The notes under the pieces were generated by a model, which was not told the origin of the DNA, searched no databases, and saw only the letters and a list, made by a program, of their open reading frames with translations. Source: Pseudomonadota bacterium (GTDB taxonomy: Bacteria; Pseudomonadota; Alphaproteobacteria; UBA2136; JAPKEQ01). Taken from it: a stretch of DNA of 44,131 bases. The stretch is taken from the NCBI GenBank assembly GCA_036141575.1, contig JAYZXF010000005.1, positions 1 through 44,131 on the forward strand. Direction: 5' to 3'. Below, piece by piece: positions 9,995 through 17,835 of this stretch (position 1 is its first letter; every line of letters begins with the position of its first letter). The translations under genes and the position numbers were made by a program.

Positions 9995-10966
9995 TTATCC
10001 AAGTTGGCCATAGCTGTGCATGCCATCTAAAAACATATTCACACCTAAGTAACAAAAGAGTGTAGCGGCAAAGGCGACAATCGTCCACCACGCAAGTACA
10101 TTTCCGCGTGCAAAATGTGTGTATCTTGCATGCAAGTATCCGCCATAAATTAACCAAACAATCAGGGCCCATGTTTCTTTAGGGTCCCAACTCCAATATC
10201 CGCCCCATGCCTCATATGCCCAAACGCATCCAAGAAGAATGGCAAGGCTAAACACGGGAAAGCCAATCAAAATGGCTCTGTAATGTAAATCTGTGCAGGC
10301 TTCTACTGTTGGAAGGCTGCTTTCTTTTCCAAGTCTGTCAGCACGTGAACGTATCAGCTGCATCACACCGGCAGAGGCCGCAACAAAAAAGCACCCATAG
10401 CCAATAAAGTTGGCAAGCACGTGCCATGGCAGCCATTGACTTTGTAGCGCAGGAAGAAGCTCTCTGTGTCCTGCCTGATTAATGCTCATTAGCCAGATAA
10501 TAAAAAGCACCTGAAAAACCCAAAGCGGCGCAAGAAACAGCGCAAAGCCTTTAAACTGTTTTTTACTTTCAAACCACAATCCAAAAGAGCCTGTTACAGC
10601 CAGCAGAAGGATGCTGACTTCATATAGGTTACTCATACCAAAATGACCAATTTCCAAAACTTGATGCGTTTCCCAAACAGTCGTGAATACAACTGCACCA
10701 GCGAGAGCTGCTCCAATAAAGCTCAAAAGACGTGCTGCAGTGGAAAGCCATACAGCTTTAAATGCTGCACTCAAAATAAAGAGCGTGCTTCCAAATAAAA
10801 AGAGCCCGCACATGTACGGCACCAACTGTACAGTTAAAAGAGAATCCTGTGCCATACCAATGGAAAGAGCGCCGATTTGCGGTACAATAAGCGCAACCGT
10901 CATCATTAAAACAAACAGCAAATAACTTGCCCAGAATGATTTCAAAAATTGTGTGAATGAATTCAT
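9995..10966 (-). CDS. ccsA: CcsA/ResC-like cytochrome c assembly protein
   Basis: A 323-residue polytopic membrane protein with about eight hydrophobic segments. The tryptophan-rich heme-handling motif WGGYWSWDPKETW is present near the C-terminus, with conserved histidines before it (LPWHVLANF) and after it (YLHARYTHF, DGMHSYG). This is the CcsA/ResC subunit signature of the System II cytochrome c synthase, which exports heme and ligates it to apocytochromes. Start is uncertain: the ATG at 10966 gives a family-like length, while a GTG at 11047 would add 27 residues and almost abut the divergent kinase gene. No CcsB/ResB partner is in the window. The membrane cytochrome c at 33940 is a possible client. 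Confidence 0.85.
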   Translation of the reverse strand: MNSFTQFLKSFWASYLLFVLMMTVALIVPQIGALSIGMAQDSLLTVQLVPYMCGLFLFGSTLFILSAAFKAVWLSTAARLLSFIGAALAGAVVFTTVWETHQVLEIGHFGMSNLYEVSILLLAVTGSFGLWFESKKQFKGFALFLAPLWVFQVLFIIWLMSINQAGHRELLPALQSQWLPWHVLANFIGYGCFFVAASAGVMQLIRSRADRLGKESSLPTVEACTDLHYRAILIGFPVFSLAILLGCVWAYEAWGGYWSWDPKETWALIVWLIYGGYLHARYTHFARGNVLAWWTIVAFAATLFCYLGVNMFLDGMHSYGQLG

Positions 10967-11094
10967 GACCAGACCATACCATAAAGCAAAGCTTCCCCCA
11001 ATGGTTTTTGCTTGACTTACAGCGCTTTTAAACGATAAGTTGCACACAATATCTCATCTATCTTCTTTTCTCTTTGCTACAAGGAAACTTTTTC

Positions 11095-12114
11095 ATGAAA
11101 ATTGTTACACTTGCAAATGCAGTAACGGACCTTGTTGTTGAAGTTAGTGAGGCTGAGCTGGCAACGCTTGGATTCAAAAGCGGTAGCCATCAAGCCGGCA
11201 GCCCTGAACTTCAAACCAAACTGGAAGCCATGTTCCCACATGCGAAGTCTATGCCTGGTGGCTCTTTGGCCAACAGTACTTACGCACTTGGGTGCCTAGG
11301 TGTCACAACCACACTTGTCTCCTCCATTGCAAATGACGCCACTGGCCACGCCTTTGCAAAAGGCATGCATGATGTGGGTGTCAAAACCATGATCACCAAC
11401 TTTGGTGAAAACGTACAGAGCCAAGCAGGTTACGTGCTTGTTACCCCTGACGGTCAACGTACATTTGTGAACCTGCCCTACAACACCCGCATCACTCCGG
11501 AAATTGTCGACGATTTTGCCGATGATATCATTGATGCAGACATGCTGGTGATTGAAGGTTACCTATTTATTGACCAAACAGACGCGGTTGATCGTGCTCT
11601 TGAATTGGCGCGTGAAAATGATGTCAAAATTGCCATTACACTCGCTGCGGAAAATGTTGTGATCAAGTATCATGACACCATTGCTCAGCACATTGAAGAT
11701 GGCATTGACTTGTTTGTTGCCAATGAAGAAGAGCTGGAAGCCCTCATCAACGGTGCCGGTCATGATGAAAAGCTCGCGCAGTGCATTGCACAGACCACGC
11801 GTGTAGTGACCAAAGGCAAAGATGGCTGTGAGTACCATAACCCACAAGCCAAAATTGCTATTTCCGCAGGCACGGCCCCTCTTCCCGGCAAACTCTTAGA
11901 TACCAATGGAGCTGGAGATGGTTTTCTTGGAGGCTTTCTGAGCCTATATGACCCAACACTATCCATTGATGCTACCAACACAAGAAAAGCCCTGCTTGCA
12001 GGGGCTCTTGTGGCTTCTCGTGTCATTTGCCAAATTGGCCCTCGCTTGGATAAAACTACCTATCAAGCAGCAGTCCAAATCGCAAAAAATCTTGACCTTG
12101 ACAATATAAACTAA
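11095..12114 (+). CDS. PfkB-family kinase, adenosine-kinase-like
   Basis: A 339-residue cytoplasmic ribokinase-fold enzyme. The first PfkB signature region is GGSLANSTYALGCLG, and the second is DTNGAGDGFLGGF, whose last Asp (Asp275) is the expected catalytic base and whose GAGD forms the anion hole. Family members phosphorylate sugars or nucleosides with ATP. Overall resemblance is to proteins annotated adenosine kinase in Alphaproteobacteria, but substrate cannot be read from sequence. The start at 11095 has AAGGAA at ideal spacing; a more upstream TTG was rejected. It is divergent from ccsA and ends at a strong terminator, so it is probably monocistronic. Confidence 0.88.
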   Translation: MKIVTLANAVTDLVVEVSEAELATLGFKSGSHQAGSPELQTKLEAMFPHAKSMPGGSLANSTYALGCLGVTTTLVSSIANDATGHAFAKGMHDVGVKTMITNFGENVQSQAGYVLVTPDGQRTFVNLPYNTRITPEIVDDFADDIIDADMLVIEGYLFIDQTDAVDRALELARENDVKIAITLAAENVVIKYHDTIAQHIEDGIDLFVANEEELEALINGAGHDEKLAQCIAQTTRVVTKGKDGCEYHNPQAKIAISAGTAPLPGKLLDTNGAGDGFLGGFLSLYDPTLSIDATNTRKALLAGALVASRVICQIGPRLDKTTYQAAVQIAKNLDLDNIN

Positions 12115-12123
12115 TCGATCTCA

Positions 12124-12153
12124 ACACGCCCCTTAACTGGGGTGTGTTTTTTT
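12124..12153 (+). terminator. Terminator of the PfkB kinase gene
   Basis: ACACGCCCC pairs with GGGGTGTGT (one G-T wobble) around TTAACT, followed by an uninterrupted run of seven T residues. Confidence 0.92.
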
Positions 12154-12188
12154 ATGCCATCTCTTCCAAGCTATGTTACATTTACTTT

Positions 12189-13274
12189 ATGAATAGTTGC
12201 TGTCCACCTAAAGAGTCCGCAAAACCAAGCTGCTGCGGCTCTAATAATTCACCTAAGAAGAAACGCCCTGACTTGATTCTATGGGGCTCTCTTTTGGCTG
12301 TTATAACCCTATATATCATTGGCGCATTTATGCCTCATTTAGATGAGCAACTTCCAAGACTTATGGAAGCCGCACACGGTGTGCATCACCTTGTACACCA
12401 AATGTGGTGGGGTGTTGTTATGGGTGTTATTTTTGTTGGGTTCATTGGTATGATTCCACAAAAGTATGTTCTTAATTTACTTGGTGATGGTGGCAAACTT
12501 TCAGGTATTGTACGTGCCACATCAGCAGGTGTTCTATTAGACATGTGCAGCCATGGTATTCTTATGGTGGGTGCTAAACTTTACCAAAAAGGCGCCAGCC
12601 TTGGCCAAGTGATGGCTTTCCTTCTGGCGAGCCCATGGAACTCACTCTCGCTCACAGTTATTCTTTGGTCACTTATTGGTGGTTTCTGGACCATGATGTT
12701 TATTGGACTTTCTATGGTGGTGGGTATCATCACAGGTCTTATTTTTGAGCACTTTGTAAAGCGCGGCGTACTCCCAGCAAACCCCAATAAGCCTGACACA
12801 CACGAGCCCATCCACCTAATGGAGGATATGGCGCACCTACACAGATACATTCATGTTGATAAGCTGTTCTTCAAAACATTTATAAGCGAAGCAAAAAGCG
12901 GGAGCCGTATCATTATTAAATGGCTCTTGTTTGGTATTGTACTGGCAAGCACTTTGCGCGCAGTTTTCCCAATCGAAACATTTGCAGGACTCTTTGGCCC
13001 AACAGCTCTTGGCCTTGGCCTTACAGTTCTCTTTGCAACGGTTCTTGAAGTGTGTTCTGAAGGCTCAACCCCTGTTGCTGCTGACATCCTGACACGCGCC
13101 AAAGCGCCCGGTAATGCCTTTGCATTTCTCATGGCTGGAGTATCAACTGACTACACAGAAGTGATGATTCTTAAAGACACCACAAAAAGCTGGAAGATTG
13201 CCCTCTTCCTCCCTCTTGTGAGTTTGCCTCAGATTATTGCAATTGCAGCTTTAATTACTGTGTTTGCTCAATAG
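12189..13274 (+). CDS. Permease with N-terminal double-Cys motifs, SO_0444/ArsP-like
   Basis: A 361-residue inner-membrane permease. A short Lys-rich cytoplasmic head contains two CC pairs (NSCCPP and PSCCGS), then about eight hydrophobic helices. VLLDMCSHGIL and the later ATVLEVCSEGSTPVAADI place conserved Cys residues inside membrane helices, as in the ArsP/DUF318 permease group, which exports arsenicals or, for the SO_0444-like branch, probably Cu or Zn. His-rich segments (AAHGVHHLVHQ; MEDMAHLHRYIHVDK) also suggest metal handling. The ATG at 12189 was chosen because the frame upstream lies in the terminator. No Shine-Dalgarno is visible; a TACATT hexamer just before the ATG allows a leaderless transcript. 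The substrate is inferred. Confidence 0.78.
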   Translation: MNSCCPPKESAKPSCCGSNNSPKKKRPDLILWGSLLAVITLYIIGAFMPHLDEQLPRLMEAAHGVHHLVHQMWWGVVMGVIFVGFIGMIPQKYVLNLLGDGGKLSGIVRATSAGVLLDMCSHGILMVGAKLYQKGASLGQVMAFLLASPWNSLSLTVILWSLIGGFWTMMFIGLSMVVGIITGLIFEHFVKRGVLPANPNKPDTHEPIHLMEDMAHLHRYIHVDKLFFKTFISEAKSGSRIIIKWLLFGIVLASTLRAVFPIETFAGLFGPTALGLGLTVLFATVLEVCSEGSTPVAADILTRAKAPGNAFAFLMAGVSTDYTEVMILKDTTKSWKIALFLPLVSLPQIIAIAALITVFAQ

Positions 13275-13674
13275 GCGTTAAAGCACTTTCAAGATTCTTA
13301 GAAAGATCTTCTAAGTTTTGACGCATAGGCTCAGAGTCTTTTTCAAACTGCCCAATAAGCGCCTTAAAAGACTCAAGAACGCCTTGTAGCTGACCAGCAA
13401 AACCTTGCAAATCATCTTCAGCAGCCTTTACAGCATCATTGAGAGAAGAAGTCGCACCGTTCATACCACCTGTAAGTTCACCAAGCATTTGGTTATAATC
13501 AGCACCCTCAGGCACAATAAGCTCTTGCTGCTGATTCCCACCACGACGCGCTTGATACTCTTTAAGCATCTCAATATCAGCCTTTACATCTGGGTTCTGG
13601 AAAAATTGGAAGGCCAAAGTAAAGAGTCCTACTCCCACAAACAGCCCAATAGAAAAAATAAGTACGTATTTCAT
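13255..13674 (-). CDS. Small membrane-anchored protein with coiled region, unknown function
   Basis: A 139-residue protein with an N-terminal hydrophobic anchor (residues 4-25, VLIFSIGLFVGVGLFTLAF) and a hydrophilic remainder predicted here to be largely helical (residues 70-135), rich in Asp, Glu, Gln and Ser. Topology is probably N-in with the bulk in the periplasm. It converges with the permease gene and overlaps it by 20 bases at the 3' end. No strong Shine-Dalgarno is seen (TAAG only). I recognise no family. It lies downstream of the OmpA-like lipoprotein gene on the same strand, but a strong terminator separates them. Confidence 0.6.
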   Translation of the reverse strand: MKYVLIFSIGLFVGVGLFTLAFQFFQNPDVKADIEMLKEYQARRGGNQQQELIVPEGADYNQMLGELTGGMNGATSSLNDAVKAAEDDLQGFAGQLQGVLESFKALIGQFEKDSEPMRQNLEDLSKNLESALTPIEQTQ

Positions 13675-13711
13675 ATGTCTTACGCTAACGGATATTTATA
13701 CTTCACACAAT

Positions 13712-13737
13712 AAAAAAGACCCCGCTCTGCGGGGCCC
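13712..13737 (-). terminator. Terminator of the OmpA-like lipoprotein gene
   Basis: On the minus strand GGCCCCGC pairs with GCGGGGTC around AGA, followed by TTTTTTA. It lies 15 bases past the stop codon. Confidence 0.92.
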
Positions 13738-13751
13738 TTTTATAAGAACAA

Positions 13752-14567
13752 TTACTTAATAAGAGTAATGTTCACAACGCGGTTTGCTGCTTCTACAGTG
13801 TTATCTGCAGTTGGCTTAGGCAGTTTTTTCTCACCAGTAAATGTTACTTTGAACATTTCAGTGTTCACGCCTTGCTCTTTTAGGAAACGACTTACAGTTT
13901 CTGCACGCTTAGCAGAAAGCTTTTCGTTGTGCATTGTGCTACCAGATGTATCAGCGTGGCCAGAAAGCATAATGCTTGTTGGGTTCATGCCTTTAATCTT
14001 TTCGGCAACAACTTTAAGCTCGTTTTTCGCCGCTGCAGTGAGCATGCTGCTATCAAGGTCAAAGTAAACTGCTGCTGCACTTTTCATGTGCTGCACAGGT
14101 ACAACTTTAGCAACTTTAGCAGGCGCTAGGTGACGCATTGCTTCGTAAAAATCAGCACGACAAGCATTAATGTCTTCGCTTTGGAAGTTTTCTTCTTGTT
14201 GCTCAGCCCAGCAGTCAAACTTAGCTTGTGCTTCAGCAGCCCACTCAGGCATACGCTCTTTAGCACCATCTTCTAGGTATTTCACAAGAAGAGCACGGCC
14301 TTCTGAAAGTTCACCAATTTTTTCCATTGGAAGCTCACGGGCGTCAACCATTGTTGGCTTAGGTGTATCACCAGCCATAATCGCTTTAATACGCTTACGG
14401 TAGAAGTGCGCATCAACAACATCACCTTGTACAGCTTCGTACTCAGCAAGAGGCTTGTAATCTGCAACAAGTTCTTTTTCAAATTCAGATTGATTCATAG
14501 CAACATGAGAGCCGCCACACGCTGCAAGAGTTGTGGCTGCAGCAACCATAGCTAGACGAGAAAACAT
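13752..14567 (-). CDS. OmpA-domain outer-membrane lipoprotein
   Basis: A 271-residue protein with a short lipoprotein signal (lipobox LAAC, Cys17), a middle region of about 130 residues with two Cys (FDCWAEQQ and INACRAD) and a C-terminal OmpA/Pal peptidoglycan-binding domain (about residues 165-271). The domain hallmarks VYFDLDSSMLTAAAKNEL, LSGHADTSGS, LSAKRAETVSRFLKEQGV and NRVVNITLIK are all present, including the Asp and Arg that grip meso-diaminopimelate. It probably links the outer membrane to the cell wall. A long 5' region (about 170 bases) shared with divergent sufE holds the promoters. Confidence 0.9.
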   Translation of the reverse strand: MFSRLAMVAAATTLAACGGSHVAMNQSEFEKELVADYKPLAEYEAVQGDVVDAHFYRKRIKAIMAGDTPKPTMVDARELPMEKIGELSEGRALLVKYLEDGAKERMPEWAAEAQAKFDCWAEQQEENFQSEDINACRADFYEAMRHLAPAKVAKVVPVQHMKSAAAVYFDLDSSMLTAAAKNELKVVAEKIKGMNPTSIMLSGHADTSGSTMHNEKLSAKRAETVSRFLKEQGVNTEMFKVTFTGEKKLPKPTADNTVEAANRVVNITLIK

Positions 14568-14682
14568 CGTTTTTAATCCAGTATTTTGTTTGTTTTTAAG
14601 ACACTAACAGTGCCGTTCATGGCTTATTTATAACAAACTTTTATAAATTCAACACATAAAAACTGTATTCCAGACAGAAAAC

Positions 14683-14710
14683 TTGACGATAAAAGCAAAA
14701 CGCTCATAAT
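14683..14710 (+). promoter_or_regulatory. Promoter of sufE
   Basis: TTGACG at 14683-14688 and CATAAT at 14705-14710 are separated by 16 bases. Predicted transcription start is near 14717, about 20 bases before the GTG start of sufE. Confidence 0.6.
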
Positions 14711-14737
14711 TTGGAGCCGAATAAATGAGGAAATCAA

Positions 14738-15145
14738 GTGAGCACATTTGAAACACAAGAGCAGCTTTTAGAGAATTTTGAACTCTTTGATGATTGGGAG
14801 GATAAATACTCTTACATTATTGATCTTGGCAAAAAACTCCCTGCAATGGAAGATGCTCTTAAAACAGATGGCGCTCTTGTTAAAGGCTGTACCAGCAAAG
14901 TTTGGCTCATTCACACGACACAAGATGAGAACCATCATTTCATAGCAGATAGCGATGCCCATATCGTCAAAGGCATTCTTTATATTTTACTGTGCCTGTT
15001 TAATGGAAAAAGCAGCTCTGACATTCAAAACACATCAGCCTCTGACTTTTTGGAGAAAGCTGGCATGGAAGAAGCCCTTTCACCGAATAGAAGAAACGGG
15101 CTTACTGCTGTTGAAGAAAAAATTAAGGCTTATTCTAAACTATAG
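14738..15145 (+). CDS. sufE: SufE cysteine desulfuration protein
   Basis: A 135-residue SufE. It accepts the persulphide from SufS and stimulates its activity for iron-sulphur cluster assembly by SufBCD. The acceptor cysteine is Cys51 in the conserved VKGCTSKVW. The C-terminal GLTAVEEKIK is also family-typical. The start is GTG, with TGAGG about 7-8 nt upstream. It is separate from the main suf operon 4.3 kb downstream. Its last base touches the stop codon of the convergent gene, so there is no spacer for a terminator between them. Confidence 0.94.
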   Translation: MSTFETQEQLLENFELFDDWEDKYSYIIDLGKKLPAMEDALKTDGALVKGCTSKVWLIHTTQDENHHFIADSDAHIVKGILYILLCLFNGKSSSDIQNTSASDFLEKAGMEEALSPNRRNGLTAVEEKIKAYSKL

Positions 15146-15748
15146 CTATTTAGCATCTTTAAACTGCTTTTCAGATGTCTTAAATAAGAAATCCAAACTT
15201 TTTACAGCATCAAAAAACTTCGATGGTAGCGGGTATTTTGTTACACGTTTTGTACGTGTATCAATCACGACCATAGTTGGATATCTGCTCACTCTAAACT
15301 TTTTAGCGAGCCTATTTCCAGAATCAAGAACCGGCTGAAAACGCGCATCAGCTTGCTCTTCTTCTGTAAGGTGAGAGAGCTCCATCTTTCTATACTTTTG
15401 CGTAAAATCTTTAATTTTATCACTATAGCCAGCTTTTTTCAGCTTATCTTCTTCATCAAACCAGCGCTCTAAAAGCCTCTCTTCTTCAGGGCTCTCATCA
15501 TCTTCTCCAGCCATAACCATCTGCTTAAACTTCTCAAGATCTTTTTCTGGAATATCTCTAAGAGCAACACTTGTGTCTACATCAGGGTGCCAAGTGAGGT
15601 ACTGAATTACCTCCATCGGGCCGCCTGCTATCAAATGTGTTGGGTCCATAAACAAGACAACTTTATGATTCTTTTCTTCTTCAGCCTGCAATGCAGAAAA
15701 AGAAGAAACAGCTAGAACGAAGAGAGCTACAAAAATATTTTTCATCAT
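15146..15748 (-). CDS. Secreted thioredoxin-fold-like protein of unknown role
   Basis: A protein of 200 residues with a signal peptide (MMKNIFVALFVLAVSSFSALQA) and thus probably periplasmic. The first mature strand (HKVVLFMDP) and the late segment LAKKFRVSRYPTMVVID with a cis-Pro-like YPT recall a thioredoxin fold, and the layout resembles TrbC-type pilus assembly proteins. There is no CxxC motif and no cysteine in the mature part, so it cannot be a dithiol oxidoreductase. A highly charged helical insertion (about residues 60-130) sits in the middle. The start was set at the signal peptide. Role unknown; a chaperone or assembly function is one possibility. Confidence 0.6.
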   Translation of the reverse strand: MMKNIFVALFVLAVSSFSALQAEEEKNHKVVLFMDPTHLIAGGPMEVIQYLTWHPDVDTSVALRDIPEKDLEKFKQMVMAGEDDESPEEERLLERWFDEEDKLKKAGYSDKIKDFTQKYRKMELSHLTEEEQADARFQPVLDSGNRLAKKFRVSRYPTMVVIDTRTKRVTKYPLPSKFFDAVKSLDFLFKTSEKQFKDAK

Positions 15749-15864
15749 GTCTTTTATTATGGTGTCCAAATCGACACATTTCAAGACGTAAATATGCCAC
15801 GTCACATACCATAAAAGCCCTTTTTATTTGGCGAGTTACCAAAGTACCGTAAACTAAAAATGAA

Positions 15865-17832
15865 ATGAGTGACACGATAGAACTATGCGCACTCCGAGAT
15901 GGGTTTTGGGACCTCATTAGTACTTACGACGCATCTCAGGAAAAGATTGCTATTCAAGAAGCTGCAAATATCCAGACTGGATACGCGGCTGTTGCCGTGC
16001 TTTCTGTAGAACAAATGCATGTAAGTTATTACATTTCACTCAAAGGCATGCCCAAACCGTCATATTATGACATTAGAAAAAGCGTCAAAGCTGAACGGCC
16101 AACCATGCGCGAAAAATCTAATGCAAAGAAAACGATTGGCGCTCCTAAAAAACAAACTACGGCACATGCTGGTAATACGGCTCCTAGCCCTGCAGCTCAG
16201 ATGAAAACTGAAACCCAAGGTGCAGGGTCTAGAAAAGAAGCTCCACAATCGTTTTGGGATATGATTATTGAATCTATTTACTACCTCATTACTGGTAAAA
16301 AGCTTTCAGAGCAAGATGAACAAAAGCCTAAAGATACGACACACCCTCAAGCTGCACCTTTTCCAGATGAAGCAACAAAAGACGATGACGATACAGCACA
16401 GGAAAGAAACATCCAAAACCTGCTTGAAGCACACTTAGAAGAAGAGTTCAACACACCTAAAGAGACTGACACAACAGAGCCTCCTGAGATTTTAGAAATG
16501 GAAGATGAGATTCCAACTGCGGCTCAAATCTCAAAGAAAAACCCATTCAAACCTCAGGGTGCAAAGACAGAAGATGGACCAAACCCACTTACAAAAAGCG
16601 CTCAAAAAGAGCAGCAAGTTCTACATGGACAGAGCGATGAGAAAAAAGCGATTAATCTAAAAAACACCAATGCCGCTCTCCCTAAAATTGGGGGTGGGCA
16701 TATCCCTAATCCAACAGCACAAAACGCACAGCAGAACGGCAATGGCAACAACAATCAATTTTGGAACAATATTGAAGAAGGCGAAGAAGACTTTGAGCAA
16801 GCACGTCACCAAATACAAAAAAGCCTCTTTGAAGCCATCGAGCGAGCCAAGCAGCTGGCATGGCTTCCAGAACAAGGCGTTATGCGCGGCACATTACAAA
16901 TTGCAGCTATTCTTCTTATCTGTGGTATTGGTCGTAAACTCTGCTCTCATGTAGGCCTTCCAGGCGGTATTGGAAACCAAGCCATTGGTCATACACTTGA
17001 GCAACTTGGCCTCTCAGAAAAGCAAGCATTTATTTGCGCTCTCCATGTGGATCGCATTCTTACCGAACCTAAAAACAACCTGATGTACCTCATTGGACGC
17101 GCCTATGGTGCGAACATTCTGAATGACTCGGAACAGCGTATTGACCTTCTCAGTATTTTTAATGCCTGGGAAAATGACGACCTTGAAAGATTCTTTGAGG
17201 TTGACGAAGAAAAGAACACGACCAAGCTTTCCAAGCTGCCATACCTTAAGCCAATTTCAATCATGCTTACAGATATCGTGAGCTTCACGGCTCAAAGCAA
17301 TGAAAAAGGCGAAAAGTGGGTAAAAGATGTCGTTCACGCCCATAACCGCATGACTAAAACTGTTGCAGTACATCAAAAAGGTGAGTACATACAAGGTACA
17401 GGTGATGGTGCCCTTCTCATCTTTACGACACCGGAATCGGCTATGCACGCTGCCATGGAACTCCAATTCATGCATCAAAATTTCTGTAGACGTGTTTCAA
17501 GCCGCAAATTTGATATCCGCATTGCCATTAGTCACGGTATTCCAATTCAAACGCAATCAGGCCTTCATGGCCCTGCCATTGAGGAGCTCAATATCATTCA
17601 TCGTAGCATGGATAGCGACGGCATCGCCGTAACTAAAGGCATTGCAAGTGTTGCAGAACAGCACGGCTTCCAGTTCAACCTTCAAGACGAAGAAGCTAGC
17701 GTACCTATTTATGAATTTACAACATACACCGGAGCCCATACAGTAGAGAATACAGGGGATATCATTCCAGAAATAGAACCAACAGAGGCAGTATCTGTTA
17801 CAGACGCACTGCAACAAGAAGGACAAGCATAG
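15865..17832 (+). CDS. Class III nucleotide cyclase with divergent substrate-selecting residues
   Basis: A 655-residue protein. Residues 1-80 form a domain shared with the next gene (ELCALRDGFWDLISTY). Residues 80-310 are a Pro/Gln/Lys/Asp-rich linker with one amphipathic stretch (SFWDMIIESIYYLITGKK). A helical region follows (310-450). The C-terminal part (463-625) is a class III cyclase domain. Metal-binding Asp470 (LTDIVSFT) and Asp514 (GTGDG) and the transition-state pair Asn576/Arg580 are present. The purine-selecting Lys is Gln510 and the usual Asp is Gly566, so nucleotide preference cannot be assumed. No Shine-Dalgarno; a TAAACT hexamer lies just before the ATG. It is followed after 3 bases by a second cyclase gene. 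Confidence 0.85.
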   Translation: MSDTIELCALRDGFWDLISTYDASQEKIAIQEAANIQTGYAAVAVLSVEQMHVSYYISLKGMPKPSYYDIRKSVKAERPTMREKSNAKKTIGAPKKQTTAHAGNTAPSPAAQMKTETQGAGSRKEAPQSFWDMIIESIYYLITGKKLSEQDEQKPKDTTHPQAAPFPDEATKDDDDTAQERNIQNLLEAHLEEEFNTPKETDTTEPPEILEMEDEIPTAAQISKKNPFKPQGAKTEDGPNPLTKSAQKEQQVLHGQSDEKKAINLKNTNAALPKIGGGHIPNPTAQNAQQNGNGNNNQFWNNIEEGEEDFEQARHQIQKSLFEAIERAKQLAWLPEQGVMRGTLQIAAILLICGIGRKLCSHVGLPGGIGNQAIGHTLEQLGLSEKQAFICALHVDRILTEPKNNLMYLIGRAYGANILNDSEQRIDLLSIFNAWENDDLERFFEVDEEKNTTKLSKLPYLKPISIMLTDIVSFTAQSNEKGEKWVKDVVHAHNRMTKTVAVHQKGEYIQGTGDGALLIFTTPESAMHAAMELQFMHQNFCRRVSSRKFDIRIAISHGIPIQTQSGLHGPAIEELNIIHRSMDSDGIAVTKGIASVAEQHGFQFNLQDEEASVPIYEFTTYTGAHTVENTGDIIPEIEPTEAVSVTDALQQEGQA

Positions 17833-17835
17833 TAT

